Shown here: piece after piece, positions 37,276-46,381 of the stretch
How the letters are laid out: every line of letters starts with the position of its first letter
Position numbering within the stretch: the first letter of the stretch is position 1
Source of the DNA: Hyphomicrobiaceae bacterium
Lineage (GTDB): Bacteria; Pseudomonadota; Alphaproteobacteria; Rhizobiales; Hyphomicrobiaceae
DNA length: 64,000 nt
Direction of reading: 5' to 3'
Assembly (NCBI GenBank): GCA_020638055.1
Contig: JACKJH010000002.1
Span: forward strand, 186,001 to 250,000
Notes under the pieces: model-generated
What the model saw: the letters and a program-made list of their open reading frames with translations, nothing else
Database searches by the model: none
What the model was told of the DNA's origin: nothing
Made by a program: the position numbers and the translations under genes

Positions 37276-37629
37276 TCACGCCTTTTTGACGAACTCCGAC
37301 TTCAACTGCATCGGTCCGATACCATCGATCTTACAATCGATGTCGTGCCCGCCGACGCCATCGACAAGCCGAATATTGCGCACTTTGGTGCCGATCTTTA
37401 CGACCTGGGAGGAACCTTTGATCTTCAGATCCTTAATAACCGTGACCGTATCGCCATCGGCGAGCAAATTTCCCACCGAGTCCCTGATTGGGCTTGTTTC
37501 ATCGTCGTCTGCTTTTGCGTCCGCCACGCCAGACCACTCGTGCGCACACTCGGGACAAACGAGCAAAGCGCCGTCCTCATAGACATGCTCGCAATTGCAC
37601 TTGGGGCAATTGGGAAGCGCCTCACTCAT
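37276..37629 (-). CDS. PhnA/YjdM family zinc-ribbon protein
   Basis: 117 aa. Seen: an N-terminal zinc ribbon (CPKCNCEHVYEDGALLVCPEC) with an acidic linker and a C-terminal SH3-like barrel (LADGDTVTVIKDLKIKGSS, IDCKIDGIGPMQLKSEFVKKA), the standard PhnA/YjdM layout. Despite the old name, the family has no proven role in phosphonate use. The start overlaps the nuoD stop by four bases, so it is translationally coupled to complex I genes. Confidence 0.88.
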   Translation of the reverse strand: MSEALPNCPKCNCEHVYEDGALLVCPECAHEWSGVADAKADDDETSPIRDSVGNLLADGDTVTVIKDLKIKGSSQVVKIGTKVRNIRLVDGVGGHDIDCKIDGIGPMQLKSEFVKKA

Positions 37630-38816
37630 CTGTCGATCTCTCCAAACACGATGTCCAAGGAACCAATGATGGCCGAGACGTCAGCGAGCATGTGGCCGCG
37701 GTTGATAAAGTCCATCGCCGAAAGGTGCGCAAAACCTGGAGCCCGGATTTTGCAACGGTACGGCTTGTTGGAGCCGTCGGACACCAGATAGACCCCGAAC
37801 TCTCCCTTGGGCGCTTCGACGGCGGCATAAACTTCACCCGCCGGCACATGCACGCCTTCCGTGTAGAGTTTGAAATGGTGGATCAGCGCTTCCATCGAGC
37901 GCTTCATCTCGCCTCGTTTGGGCGGCACCACTTTCTTGTTGTCAGCACTGACAGGGCCCCGGCCTTCCGACGAACGCAGCTTGTCGCAGCATTGCCGCAT
38001 GATCTTTACCGATTCACGCATCTCCTGCATGCGTATCAGATAACGGTCGTAGCAATCACCGTTCTTGCCGATCGGAATGTCGAATTCCATTTCCGAATAG
38101 CACTCATAGGGCTGTGCCTTGCGCAAGTCCCAAGCCGCGCCGGAGCCGCGCACCATCACACCCGAAAAGCCCCAGTCGAAACCATCGTCCAGGCTAACCA
38201 CGCCGATGTCGACATTGCGCTGCTTAAAAATGCGATTACCGGTCAAAAGTCCTTCCAGGTCATCAAGCGTCTTCAGGAACGGATCGCACCAGTTGTAGAT
38301 GTCATCGATCAGCTCAGGCGGCAAATCCTGGTGAACACCACCGATGCGGAAGTATTTGGCATGCATACGCGCTCCCGATGCACGCTCGTAGAAGATCATC
38401 AACCGTTCGCGTTCTTCAAACCCCCACAGCGGCGGCGTCAACGCACCAACATCCATCGCCTGCGTCGTGACGTTGAGTAGATGCGAAAGGATGCGGCCGA
38501 TCTCGGAAAACAGAACGCGGATAAGCTGCCCGCGATACGGCACCTCAAGGCCCAGAAGGCGTTCCGCGGCAAGGCAGAAGGCGTGCTCCTGGTTCATGGG
38601 GGCGACATAGTCGAGCCGATCGAAATAGCCGATCGCCTGCAAATAGGTCTTATGTTCGATGAGCTTCTCGGTGCCGCGATGTAGCAGGCCAACGTGCGGA
38701 TCGACACGCGTCACAACCTCGCCGTCCAGCTCCAGCACAAGACGCAAAACGCCGTGGGCCGCTGGATGCTGCGGGCCGAAGTTGATGTTGAATTGGCGTA
38801 TTTCTGCTTCTGCCAT
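37626..38816 (-). CDS. nuoD: NADH-quinone oxidoreductase subunit D
   Basis: 396 aa, the 49-kDa subunit lining the quinone site, related to NiFe hydrogenase large subunits. Seen: FGPQHPAAHGVLRLVLELDGE, GLLHRGTEKLIEHKTY, LDYVAPMNQEH with the quinone-contacting His/Tyr region, and the C-terminal DIVFGEIDR. Five bp separate it from the GFA-family gene upstream. Confidence 0.97.
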   Translation of the reverse strand: MAEAEIRQFNINFGPQHPAAHGVLRLVLELDGEVVTRVDPHVGLLHRGTEKLIEHKTYLQAIGYFDRLDYVAPMNQEHAFCLAAERLLGLEVPYRGQLIRVLFSEIGRILSHLLNVTTQAMDVGALTPPLWGFEERERLMIFYERASGARMHAKYFRIGGVHQDLPPELIDDIYNWCDPFLKTLDDLEGLLTGNRIFKQRNVDIGVVSLDDGFDWGFSGVMVRGSGAAWDLRKAQPYECYSEMEFDIPIGKNGDCYDRYLIRMQEMRESVKIMRQCCDKLRSSEGRGPVSADNKKVVPPKRGEMKRSMEALIHHFKLYTEGVHVPAGEVYAAVEAPKGEFGVYLVSDGSNKPYRCKIRAPGFAHLSAMDFINRGHMLADVSAIIGSLDIVFGEIDR

Positions 38817-38821
38817 AGCTT

Positions 38822-39259
38822 TCAGTCTTTCTTGCTGCCGCCTGTCATCGCGGCGATGAATTCAGGCCCGGTCATTTCGGCCGTCTTGTTGGCGAATTCA
38901 TAATAGGAAGGCTTTTCGTCGGTGAAAATCTGCGACGCAAAATTAAGACCCGACTTGTCGTTGAGAGCGCCCGCCGAAACCACGGCGTGCCGGCCGTCAC
39001 GCGAGCGCCAGAACAGCGCCGTGCCGCATTTTTTGCAAAAGCACCGCTCGCCCCATCCTGACGAAAGATAGACGCCTAGGTTATCTTCCCCACCGACCGC
39101 AAGCGAGGCCGGGTCAATATCCAATGCAAGCAGTGGCCCGGCCGCCCAGCGCTGGCACATCGTGCAATGGCAGGCACCCACATCCGAACTTGTCGCATTC
39201 GCATGAAACGTAATAGCCCCACACAGGCAGCGACCGTCGACCTCGCGCGCGCCAGACAT
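38822..39259 (-). CDS. GFA family zinc-binding protein
   Basis: 145 aa from the ATG at 39259 (MSGAREVDGRC), which has GGGAG at good spacing; a start at 39289 is less likely. Seen: the zinc ligands CLCG, CHCTMC and CFCKKCGT of the glutathione-dependent formaldehyde-activating (GFA) fold. The founding member was thought to speed glutathione-formaldehyde adduct formation; most relatives are uncharacterised. It sits between nuoC and nuoD, which is unusual. Confidence 0.88.
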   Translation of the reverse strand: MSGAREVDGRCLCGAITFHANATSSDVGACHCTMCQRWAAGPLLALDIDPASLAVGGEDNLGVYLSSGWGERCFCKKCGTALFWRSRDGRHAVVSAGALNDKSGLNFASQIFTDEKPSYYEFANKTAEMTGPEFIAAMTGGSKKD

Positions 39260-39417
39260 AACGTTTAGCTCCCTGCCGTTGGTTGGCAATCAAGTCCCCA
39301 GGAGCGAAAAAAATACGCCGGCCCGGGAATTTCTGAAACCACAGGAAATTTACAGTTCAACCTACGTTTGCCAGGGGCAGTCTCTGCCGCCATGAGCACT
39401 ACCAAACTCGACATGCC

Positions 39418-39867
39418 TTAAAGCCTCCGCCGCGTGACCGGCCCGACACGCGCCGCCTTGGCCTTCTGGTTGACTTTAGACACGAACTTGTCCCAGTGCA
39501 CGACCATGCGATCGTGCCGGCCCTTGCCGATCAGGTCGAGCCCATCATGAGCCTTCACGTCAAACGAGACCCTGCGCCCGTTCACCTGCGTGAGCACCAC
39601 ATCGACAGTCACCACCTGGCCAGGAACCGTCGCGGCGGTATGACTGACATCGATATGTATTCCCAGGGAACCTTCGCCATCCTCAAGATGAGGCGCCAGG
39701 AGCTGGATTGCCGCCCACTCCATCAGACCTACCATGAAGCCGGTGGCAAACACCGTCGGCATAATGGTGAACTCAACCGCTTCAGGGTAGAGGTGCGGCA
39801 CGGTTTTGGTCGCAGGCACCTTGTATTCGAAGCGGTGTGTTGCGCCAACTTCGAGCGTCTGCTTCAT
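39418..39867 (-). CDS. FlK-like hotdog thioesterase
   Basis: 149 aa from ATG 39867, 4 bp after the nuoC stop. Hotdog-fold features: a central helix (FATGFMVGLMEWAAIQLLAPHL) preceded by the catalytic-loop region and followed by GIHIDVSHTAATVPGQVVTVD and a long sheet. This resembles the fluoroacetyl-CoA thioesterase-like family, whose members hydrolyse acyl-CoA. Substrate unknown. The 158 bp to the GFA gene hold no other gene. Confidence 0.8.
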   Translation of the reverse strand: MKQTLEVGATHRFEYKVPATKTVPHLYPEAVEFTIMPTVFATGFMVGLMEWAAIQLLAPHLEDGEGSLGIHIDVSHTAATVPGQVVTVDVVLTQVNGRRVSFDVKAHDGLDLIGKGRHDRMVVHWDKFVSKVNQKAKAARVGPVTRRRL

Positions 39868-39871
39868 CGCC

Positions 39872-40495
39872 TCACGCCTTTTCTGCCGGAGGCGTACCGT
39901 TAGCCTTCTCGTCGCCGGGCAGCAGATAGTTGGCACCCTCCCAGGGGCTCTCGAAATCGAAATTCCGGAATTCCTGGTTCAGCTTTACTGGCTCATAGAC
40001 CACGCGCTTGGCATCATCGTCGTAGCGCACCTCGACATAGCCAGTCAGCGGGAAATCCTTGCGCAAGGGATGGCCCTGAAAACCGTAGTCGGTGAGCATG
40101 CGCCTTAGATCGGGATGACCAGAGAACAAGATGCCATACATGTCATAGGCTTCGCGCTCAAACCAATTGGCAACCGAGAACACATCCACTGCGCTTGGCA
40201 CCGTGTCCGCCTCGTTGGTTTCAAGCTTGACGCGAATGCGCTGATTGGTGCGTGGCGACAGAAGGTGATAGACGACATCGAACCGGTTTTCGCGGCCGGG
40301 ATAATCAACGCCGCACAGGTCAATCAGAACCTCAAACCGGCACCGCCCGTCATCGCGCAAAAGCCGCAGCACCGACAAGATTTCACTGCGCGTGACCTTG
40401 AGCGTCAACTCATCGAACGCCAGGCTCTTTGACAGCAACGAACCCGACAGCTTGCCGCTCAGGTAGTTGCCGAGTTCTACGAGCGTTTCATCCAT
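39872..40495 (-). CDS. nuoC: NADH-quinone oxidoreductase subunit C
   Basis: 207 aa, the 30-kDa peripheral subunit. Seen: the signature WFEREAYDMYGILFSGHPDLRRMLTDYGFQGHPLRKDFP, split by me across positions about 125-165, which is diagnostic. It stabilises the Q module. nuoB ends 112 bp upstream of its start. Confidence 0.96.
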   Translation of the reverse strand: MDETLVELGNYLSGKLSGSLLSKSLAFDELTLKVTRSEILSVLRLLRDDGRCRFEVLIDLCGVDYPGRENRFDVVYHLLSPRTNQRIRVKLETNEADTVPSAVDVFSVANWFEREAYDMYGILFSGHPDLRRMLTDYGFQGHPLRKDFPLTGYVEVRYDDDAKRVVYEPVKLNQEFRNFDFESPWEGANYLLPGDEKANGTPPAEKA

Positions 40496-40607
40496 TTATG
40501 TCGTCCCGATGAGGTTGTGCTGGCTTAAAGCTGCCATTCGCTGCCGGGTTTTTGCCTCAGGCCTGGTCATGGCGTTTCACAACGAAAATCATGCGCTGCA
40601 ACGATGG

Positions 40608-41198
40608 CTATCTCTCGATCGTGCCGGTGCGTCGTATTTTCTTTTGCAAAAGCAGAATGCCGTAGACGAGGGCTTCAGCCGTCGGCGGGCAGCCTGGCAC
40701 ATAGACGTCGACAGGCACGACACGGTCGCAACCGCGAACCACGGCATAGGAGTAATGATAATAGCCACCGCCATTGGCACAACTGCCCATCGAGATCACA
40801 TACCGCGGCTCGGGCATCTGGTCGTAGACCTTGCGAAGCGCTGGCGCCATCTTGTTGGTCAACGTACCAGCAACGATCATCACATCAGACTGGCGCGGAG
40901 ACGCGCGGGGCGCAAAGCCGAACCGCTCAACGTCATAGCGCGGCATCGACGACTGCATCATCTCAACTGCGCAGCACGCCAAACCAAACGTCATCCACAT
41001 CAGCGACCCGGTGCGTGCCCAGGTGATGAGTTCATCAGTCGACGTGACAAGAAAGCCTTTGTCGGCCAATTCGTTGTTGATCTCGCCAAACAGTCGCGGA
41101 TCAGGCGGCGTTCCGCCTCCCCCGGCGCCATCGGGCGTGTCAAACGCCACACCTTGAGACAATCCCTGGCCGATATGCGGCGGTACAATCAATCCCAT
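40608..41198 (-). CDS. nuoB: NADH-quinone oxidoreductase subunit B
   Basis: 196 aa from ATG 41198 (MGLIVPPH), overlapping the nuoA stop by 10 bp. It holds cluster N2, the last Fe-S centre before quinone. Seen: LACCAVEMMQ (tandem Cys), GSCANGGGYY and YVPGCPPTAEAL. The first 45 residues are a Pro/Gly-rich extension. Confidence 0.96.
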   Translation of the reverse strand: MGLIVPPHIGQGLSQGVAFDTPDGAGGGGTPPDPRLFGEINNELADKGFLVTSTDELITWARTGSLMWMTFGLACCAVEMMQSSMPRYDVERFGFAPRASPRQSDVMIVAGTLTNKMAPALRKVYDQMPEPRYVISMGSCANGGGYYHYSYAVVRGCDRVVPVDVYVPGCPPTAEALVYGILLLQKKIRRTGTIER

Positions 41199-41557
41199 TC
41201 GAGTGCGCCCTTCCTCCACTCGTAGATAAAGCCGATGGTCAACACACCCAGAAAGATCATCATGGACCAGAACCCGAACGCGCCAATCTCCTTGAAAGCC
41301 ACAGCCCAGGGAAACAGGAACGCAATCTCCAGGTCGAAGATGATGAACAAAAGCGAGACCAGATAAAACCGCACATCGAAGTTCATGCGCGCATCGTCGA
41401 ATGCGTTGAAACCGCATTCGTATGCTGAAACCTTTTCAGGGTCGGGGTTGCGCACCGCCACCAGGAATGGCGCCACCATCAGAGCGCCACCGATGAACAA
41501 GGCAACACCAAGGAAGATGACGATTGGAAGGTAGTTCAGGAACAGCTCGTTCATCAT
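41189..41557 (-). CDS. nuoA: NADH-quinone oxidoreductase subunit A
   Basis: 122 aa, three transmembrane segments. Seen: YECGFNAFDDARMNFDVRFY with the conserved acidic loop around the Cys and FLFPWAVAFKEIG. Two adjacent ATGs (41557 and 41554) are possible starts. It opens the nuo cluster; the promoter should lie in 41558-42006. Confidence 0.95.
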   Translation of the reverse strand: MMNELFLNYLPIVIFLGVALFIGGALMVAPFLVAVRNPDPEKVSAYECGFNAFDDARMNFDVRFYLVSLLFIIFDLEIAFLFPWAVAFKEIGAFGFWSMMIFLGVLTIGFIYEWRKGALEWD

Positions 41558-42006
41558 ATAGTCCCAGGTCACATGCACGGCTTCCAGCCGTGCGGCGAGC
41601 CCTCGGCTGAATTAGAAGCGACCCTGCCTTCGCCACAGTAAAAACGTCACCATGGAAAAGTGCGGGCCTCGGTGTTCTCAACACGCATTGTGTTAGCCCA
41701 GCCTGAACGTCCGCGCAAGGCAACCGAGCCCAAAGTGCAAATGCCTATTCACCCCTATTGCCACCGTTTTTGCCTGATGGTTCGCGGTGACGTGATGCAC
41801 GCTTGCATTGATGCCCCACCGACAGGCAAACAAGGACCTGCGGCGGCTGATTAGGATACGATTTACTTGAACTGCGCGCGTGCCGTCACGGCCATCCATC
41901 AAGCCCAACGCCGCAGACAAACACCTGCTTGACTTCGCGTTCGCGAACACGTACATCCACCGCTCTGTGACGCACGCTGCGGCTCCGGCCCGGCGCGAAG
42001 GAATAT
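41558..42006. promoter_or_regulatory. Expected nuo operon promoter region
   Basis: 450 bp between nuoA (minus) and tRNA-Asp (plus), divergent. It must contain both promoters. I see no clear regulator site and no gene. Confidence 0.4.
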
Positions 42007-42083
<77 letters not shown>

Positions 42084-43057
42084 TTTCCTTCATGTCCAGG
42101 CCAATTCAGCTATTGTGCTGCGCATTCCAGCGCCCAGCCAAACCGCCCGGCGCCGCGGCAAAGCTGACGCGGTGACGTGCTTGCGCACCCACCAGCCAAA
42201 TCTAACGTGGTTTTGGCGCCCGAAGCGCGGGCGCAATTCGGCACAGCGTGAAGAACTCAGGCGGTGCTGTGGACTGAGTTTGCCTTGCGGCACGTCACGC
42301 GCCAACTCGGCAAAGGCGCCTCAGTCAGAACGCTATTCGGCCCGTGATGGCGCTTCAGATATCCGAGAGCAACGCCATAAGTGCGATCAGTGTGATGCTC
42401 GTTGCAATCAACTGCGATGACAAGATATGCCACCATGCAAGATAGTCTTCGTCCCGGCGCAGCATTGCAGCCCGCGAAAGCCACTGCCAATCGCCCATTG
42501 CGCCGGCCGCGTTGCGATTAAAGGTCGGTACTGGGATTGTTCGGCGAAACATCGACGTTCTCCCTCTTGTAGAGCACCTGACAAGGATAAAACCCACAAA
42601 CCAGTTGGTGCTGTGGCGAGCCTTCACCAGGTGCGAGATCCCCTAGGACCCCTTCCTTTAGTACTCTTATAACTCTATCGCAAACCGATTGTGCACTGCA
42701 ATAAGTCTTTGGGTCAGCATCACAACGCTACCCTGAACAGCACCGCGTTGAAAACACGGGAGTAACTGGAGATCAATTTTGTGAGCCATCACAAATCGTT
42801 GACATCCGGCCGGATGGTTCGCAAGCAGCCAAATTGGCGATTGGGCCGCCCCGCAACTCCATCGCCATGGGATTTACGCCCAAACAATGATGTCATGGGT
42901 CGAAATCAAAGCGTTTACTGCAATCGACCACGATGCGAACCTTGGCCTGAATTGGCTGCACGCGTATCCAGACAACGGAATGATGGGCAAGATCTTCCAG
43001 AACCGAATGCGCTTTGATGACGAAGTGCGCAAGCCGTTAGAATTGCGCCACCGGTTC
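42084..43057. other. Gene-poor region after tRNA-Asp
   Basis: Nearly 1 kb with no convincing gene. A frame at 42887 (MMSWVEIKAFTAIDHDANLG) reads as real protein-like sequence for about 55 codons and then enters an A element at 43058, so it may be a truncated gene. The rest looks like decayed DNA. Confidence 0.4.
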
Positions 43058-43156
43058 CTAGAGCGCATTCCGATCCGATGGAATCGGATCGGCGCTTTTT
43101 GTTTGGTCGCATTTTCTTCGACGAACCGGTATCCACTTCCTCGGAAAATGCTCTAG
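43058..43156. repeat. Palindromic mosaic element, A type, internal CTAG lost
   Basis: A2 followed by A1 with CTAG at both ends (43058-43061, 43153-43156). The internal boundary reads GCGCTTTTTGTTTGG, so about six bases including the inner CTAG are missing. It ends the possible gene fragment at 42887. Confidence 0.87.
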
Positions 43157-43490
43157 CCGGCGCCCTCGTCAGTCTTCAACTGCACCGCATTGAGTTCGCC
43201 TTTCACAAGCTGCCTTTCACAAGTTCACCCTGTCCGAATTCAAGAGGTACGACTTCAAGAGCCACGAGCGCCTAGGGGAGAAGCTGGCGGCAATTGCCTT
43301 GGCTTAGTTTGCGCCAAAAACCCAAACGACAATATCGCGCGACGTGCCCTCTCGCGCCAACTGGCGCGTAGTGCACTGGCAGGGTCAGTAAAGCTCGACC
43401 TGCGACTGCTATGCGTACACTGCAAATGTGGTATCTACGAAGCTAAGGTTGAGTAGCGGAAGATCACTCGAACGTGCGCCGCAACCGTTT

Positions 43491-43864
43491 CTAGAGCGCA
43501 TTGCGATCCGATGGAATCGGATCGGCGCTCTAGCCCGCCCTTCTCACGATGGTATGGCCGGCACGGAGGTGAAAATGATGACAGGCCAGGAGAGCCGTGT
43601 AGTTCGATGTGGTACATCGGGCAAACGGCACGACACAGACTGTCATCATTTGCACCCCGCCCTGCGGGTCGTGCTGGCGCGGCCGACCGCTGCGTCGGGC
43701 AGCTCAACCGTAAACCACCGCTACGCTTTTCGCCTCCCTCCTTGCGGGTCGATCTCGCGCCAGCGCGATGACGGCCGTGCCCTCGTGAGAAAGGCAGGCT
43801 AGCTTCTTGTTTGGTCGCATTTTCTTCGACGAGCCGCTGCACACTTCGTCGGGAAATGCTCTAG
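43491..43864. repeat. A element interrupted at its internal CTAG by a long F element
   Basis: A2 (43491-43533) ends in CTAG. Then come 265 bp that begin CCCGCCCTTCTCACGA and end TCGTGAGAAAGGCAGG, and then a CTAG at 43799-43802 continuing exactly as A1 (CTTCTTGTTTGGTCGC) to 43864. The insert ends are inverted repeats matching at 14 of 16 positions, and its last 70 bp equal the short F form. Its interior carries no recognisable gene. Confidence 0.9.
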
Positions 43865-43912
43865 ACGCCAGAATTGAAACGAATTTGCAGACCTTGCCCC
43901 AAGAGGTAATCC

Positions 43913-45307
43913 ATGTCGCTGCGACCCGATCCGACATTCCACGCCTCGCCGCAGCTTGCAATGGATTCACCAGCCGAAACATTCTCCTTTACGCTCTTGA
44001 TGAGCGATGATTCCAAACAACCCGACGCATTGGCCGTCATCGACGTCACGAGCGGATCACCGACCTACGGTCAAATCGTACACAAGCTGTCGATGCCTTA
44101 TAAGGGCGATGAGTTTCACCATTGCGGTTGGAATGCTTGCTCGTCAGCGCTTTCACCGTTTTCCGCGCATGCATTTGTGGAACGCCGCTACCTGGTAATT
44201 CCAGGCCTTCGCTCTTCACGCATATATGTCATTGATACAAAGCCGCACCCGACCAAAGCGAAAATTCACCGCGTCATAGAAGCCGAAGAGATCCTTCGCA
44301 AAACGGGATATTCGCGCACACACACCGTGCATTGCGGCCCAGAAGGAATTTACATCGGGGCACTGGGTGGCGGTGCGGGTGGGACGGACAATTCGCCGGG
44401 AATTTTTTTGATGGATTGCGATACCTTTGACATTTTGGGACGATGGAATGAAGAGCCAGGTCCGCAGCGCATGCAGTACGACTTCTGGTGGAACCTTCCC
44501 CGTGACTACATGGTAGCGAGCGAATGGGGGCTTCCACCGCAGTTCGAAGACGGGCTGAGGCTCGATGATCTTCTATATAACCGTTACGGTCACCAGCTCC
44601 ATTTCTGGGAATTGCGCAAGAGAAGACACTTGCAGACCCTAGACTTGGGAGCAAACCATCAAATGGTCCTGGAAGTGCGCCCCGCGCATGATCCAAGCAA
44701 AGAGTTTGGATTTGCCGGCGTGGTTATCGATACCAATACGCTTGCAGGGTCAGTCTTCACATGGTGGCGTGAAGGGGGAAAATTCTACGCCGAAAAAACA
44801 ATAACGATCCCGGCCGAGCCTGCTCCCGCAGACCGCCTACCCTATATCCTTAAAAGATTTGGCGCGGTGCCGCCGCTTCTTGCCGACATCGCACTCTCGT
44901 TGGATGACCGATATCTTTATGTATCGTGCTGGGGAACGGGGGAAGTGCGCCAGTATGATGTGAGCGATCCCTGGCAACCTGTGCTCGTCAGCCAAGTATG
45001 GCTGGGGGGAATTGCGCGGCACACATTGCATCCAACAGGCAAGCGATTTCCAGGTGGACCGCAGATGCTGGAACTGAGCCTTGATGGAAAACGCATCTAC
45101 TGGACAAATTCGTTCTACTCTACCTGGGACAACCAGTTCTACCCAGGCGGAATACCCGGCGTTCAGGTCATGGCGCATGTGGGCAAACGGGGCCTGGAAT
45201 TTGCGAATGATTTCTGGGTCGAGATGCCCGAGGGTTACCGCGCGCATCAGATCCGCTTGAATGGTGGCGATTGTTCTACAGATTCATTTTGCTATCCGTC
45301 CATGTGA
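43913..45307 (+). CDS. Selenium-binding protein 56 (SBP56) family protein, cytoplasmic form
   Basis: 464 aa, whole family length, no signal peptide. Seen: the N-terminal LRPDPTFHASPQLAM segment, the HHCGWNACSS motif (Cys71, Cys76) that aligns with the selenium/thiol site of SELENBP1, ISLDDRYLYVSCWGTGEVRQ-like blade motif (here ALSLDDRYLYVSCWGTG) and the C-terminal beta-propeller. Family members oxidise methanethiol to formaldehyde, hydrogen peroxide and hydrogen sulfide in humans and bacteria. It is coupled to the membrane gene downstream and starts 49 bp after an A1 element. Confidence 0.93.
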   Translation: MSLRPDPTFHASPQLAMDSPAETFSFTLLMSDDSKQPDALAVIDVTSGSPTYGQIVHKLSMPYKGDEFHHCGWNACSSALSPFSAHAFVERRYLVIPGLRSSRIYVIDTKPHPTKAKIHRVIEAEEILRKTGYSRTHTVHCGPEGIYIGALGGGAGGTDNSPGIFLMDCDTFDILGRWNEEPGPQRMQYDFWWNLPRDYMVASEWGLPPQFEDGLRLDDLLYNRYGHQLHFWELRKRRHLQTLDLGANHQMVLEVRPAHDPSKEFGFAGVVIDTNTLAGSVFTWWREGGKFYAEKTITIPAEPAPADRLPYILKRFGAVPPLLADIALSLDDRYLYVSCWGTGEVRQYDVSDPWQPVLVSQVWLGGIARHTLHPTGKRFPGGPQMLELSLDGKRIYWTNSFYSTWDNQFYPGGIPGVQVMAHVGKRGLEFANDFWVEMPEGYRAHQIRLNGGDCSTDSFCYPSM

Positions 45308-45972
45308 ACGTGAGCGGTATTGATTGGACATATGTCTCGCTCTGGCTGGCGGTCGCTCTCAGTGGGACATATCACGGCTTGAGCCCGGCGATGGGATGGC
45401 CACTGGCTGTATCAGCAGCACTGTTTGATCGCGAACCCAGGGCGTTCGCACGCGCGCTGTCGGCACTGGCGACCGGTCACTTTACCGCCATGCTGATTGT
45501 CCTGCTTCCGTTTGCCAGTCTTGCAGCATTGGTAACTTGGCAACGCGAGATCCGGATTGCGGCCGCCGTCATCGTAATGGGTTTCGGTGCATACCGTTTA
45601 TTGGCGCGACGTCATCCGCGCGCGCTTGCGCGCATATTGCCATCACAGATCGGCTTGTGGTCGTTTGCAGTGGCAATCGCTCATGGTGCAGGTCTGATGC
45701 ATGTTCCGATTTATCTGGGCTTATGCGGGGTCGATGCGGTTGATGCCGGTCATGTGGCGGCCCGCAACCTGATGGGTACAAACCTGACACTCGCGGTTAT
45801 TGTATCCTGCGTCCACACTGTAGCCATGATCGCCACCGGAGGAACGCTCGGCTGGCTCGTATACCGCTATCTCGGCCTGCAGTTTATTACGCGTTCCTGG
45901 TTCAACCTTGATGCCGTATGGAGTCTCACCCTGATATTGGTTGGCGGTCTGTCGCTCGCTCTTTCGCTATAA
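45304..45972 (+). CDS. Multi-pass membrane protein translationally coupled to SBP56
   Basis: 222 aa from a GTG that overlaps the SBP56 stop (GTGA); an upstream TTG at 45271 is the longer alternative. About six hydrophobic segments, with His/Gly motifs in or near them: SGTYHGLSPAMGW in the first, SALATGHFTAML, AIAHGAGLMHVPIY and SCVHTVAMIATGG. The pattern recalls nickel/cobalt or copper transporters of the NicO/HupE kind, but no known family signature is matched. Metal delivery to, or substrate exchange for, SBP56 is inference. Confidence 0.65.
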   Translation: MNVSGIDWTYVSLWLAVALSGTYHGLSPAMGWPLAVSAALFDREPRAFARALSALATGHFTAMLIVLLPFASLAALVTWQREIRIAAAVIVMGFGAYRLLARRHPRALARILPSQIGLWSFAVAIAHGAGLMHVPIYLGLCGVDAVDAGHVAARNLMGTNLTLAVIVSCVHTVAMIATGGTLGWLVYRYLGLQFITRSWFNLDAVWSLTLILVGGLSLALSL

Positions 45973-46013
45973 CCCGATGTGTGACCAAGGCGATCAGTTC
46001 TGCAACAACCGTG

Positions 46014-46117
46014 TTAGAGCATGTTCAGCCGAAGTGTACGCGGTTCGTCGCAGAAAATGCGACCAAACAAGAAGCTGGAGCGCCGATCCGATTCCATCGG
46101 GTCGGAATGCGCTCTAG
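46014..46117. repeat. Hybrid C/A1-A2 palindromic element
   Basis: Starts TTAG, then the C-type arm GCATGTTCAGCCGAAGTGTA, switching to A1 sequence (CGGTTCGTCGCAGAAAATGC) and continuing into A2 with CTAG at 46114-46117. This is a chimera between the C and A families. Confidence 0.85.
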
Positions 46118-46188
46118 TGGCCTGTCGCGCCAAAATTGAAACATTGCCGCAACCGCATACAATTTTGTCGCGACATGAAGGCCACTAG
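46114..46188. repeat. E-type palindromic element
   Basis: 75 bp with CTAG at each end, terminal arms TGGCCT/AGGCCA and inner arms CGCGCCAAAATTG and CAATTTTGTCGCG. In opposite orientation to the copy at 3358. It directly joins the A2 end at 46114. Confidence 0.87.
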
Positions 46189-46205
46189 CAAAATCATTGT
46201 CTTAG

Positions 46206-46278
46206 TGTGGCGTTTATCGCGCCTTAGTTGATACCCAGCGTGCCGCAACATCTATCAACTAAGGCGCGACGCCACACT
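46206..46278. repeat. D-type palindromic element
   Basis: Inverted ends TGTGGCG and CGCCACA and inner arms CGCGCCTTAGTTGAT / ATCAACTAAGGCGCG. It follows the conserved linker L (46185-46205) after E, so the order D-L-E-A2 read on the minus strand matches 3268-3466. Confidence 0.85.
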
Positions 46279-46381
46279 CGCCGATGTTGTGATCCAGTCC
46301 ACGATCTTTTGTGTCTTGAACGGGAGGCGGTCAGATCTCAATCACGCCTCCCCGATGTGCCGTTACGGCATGGCACGCCTG

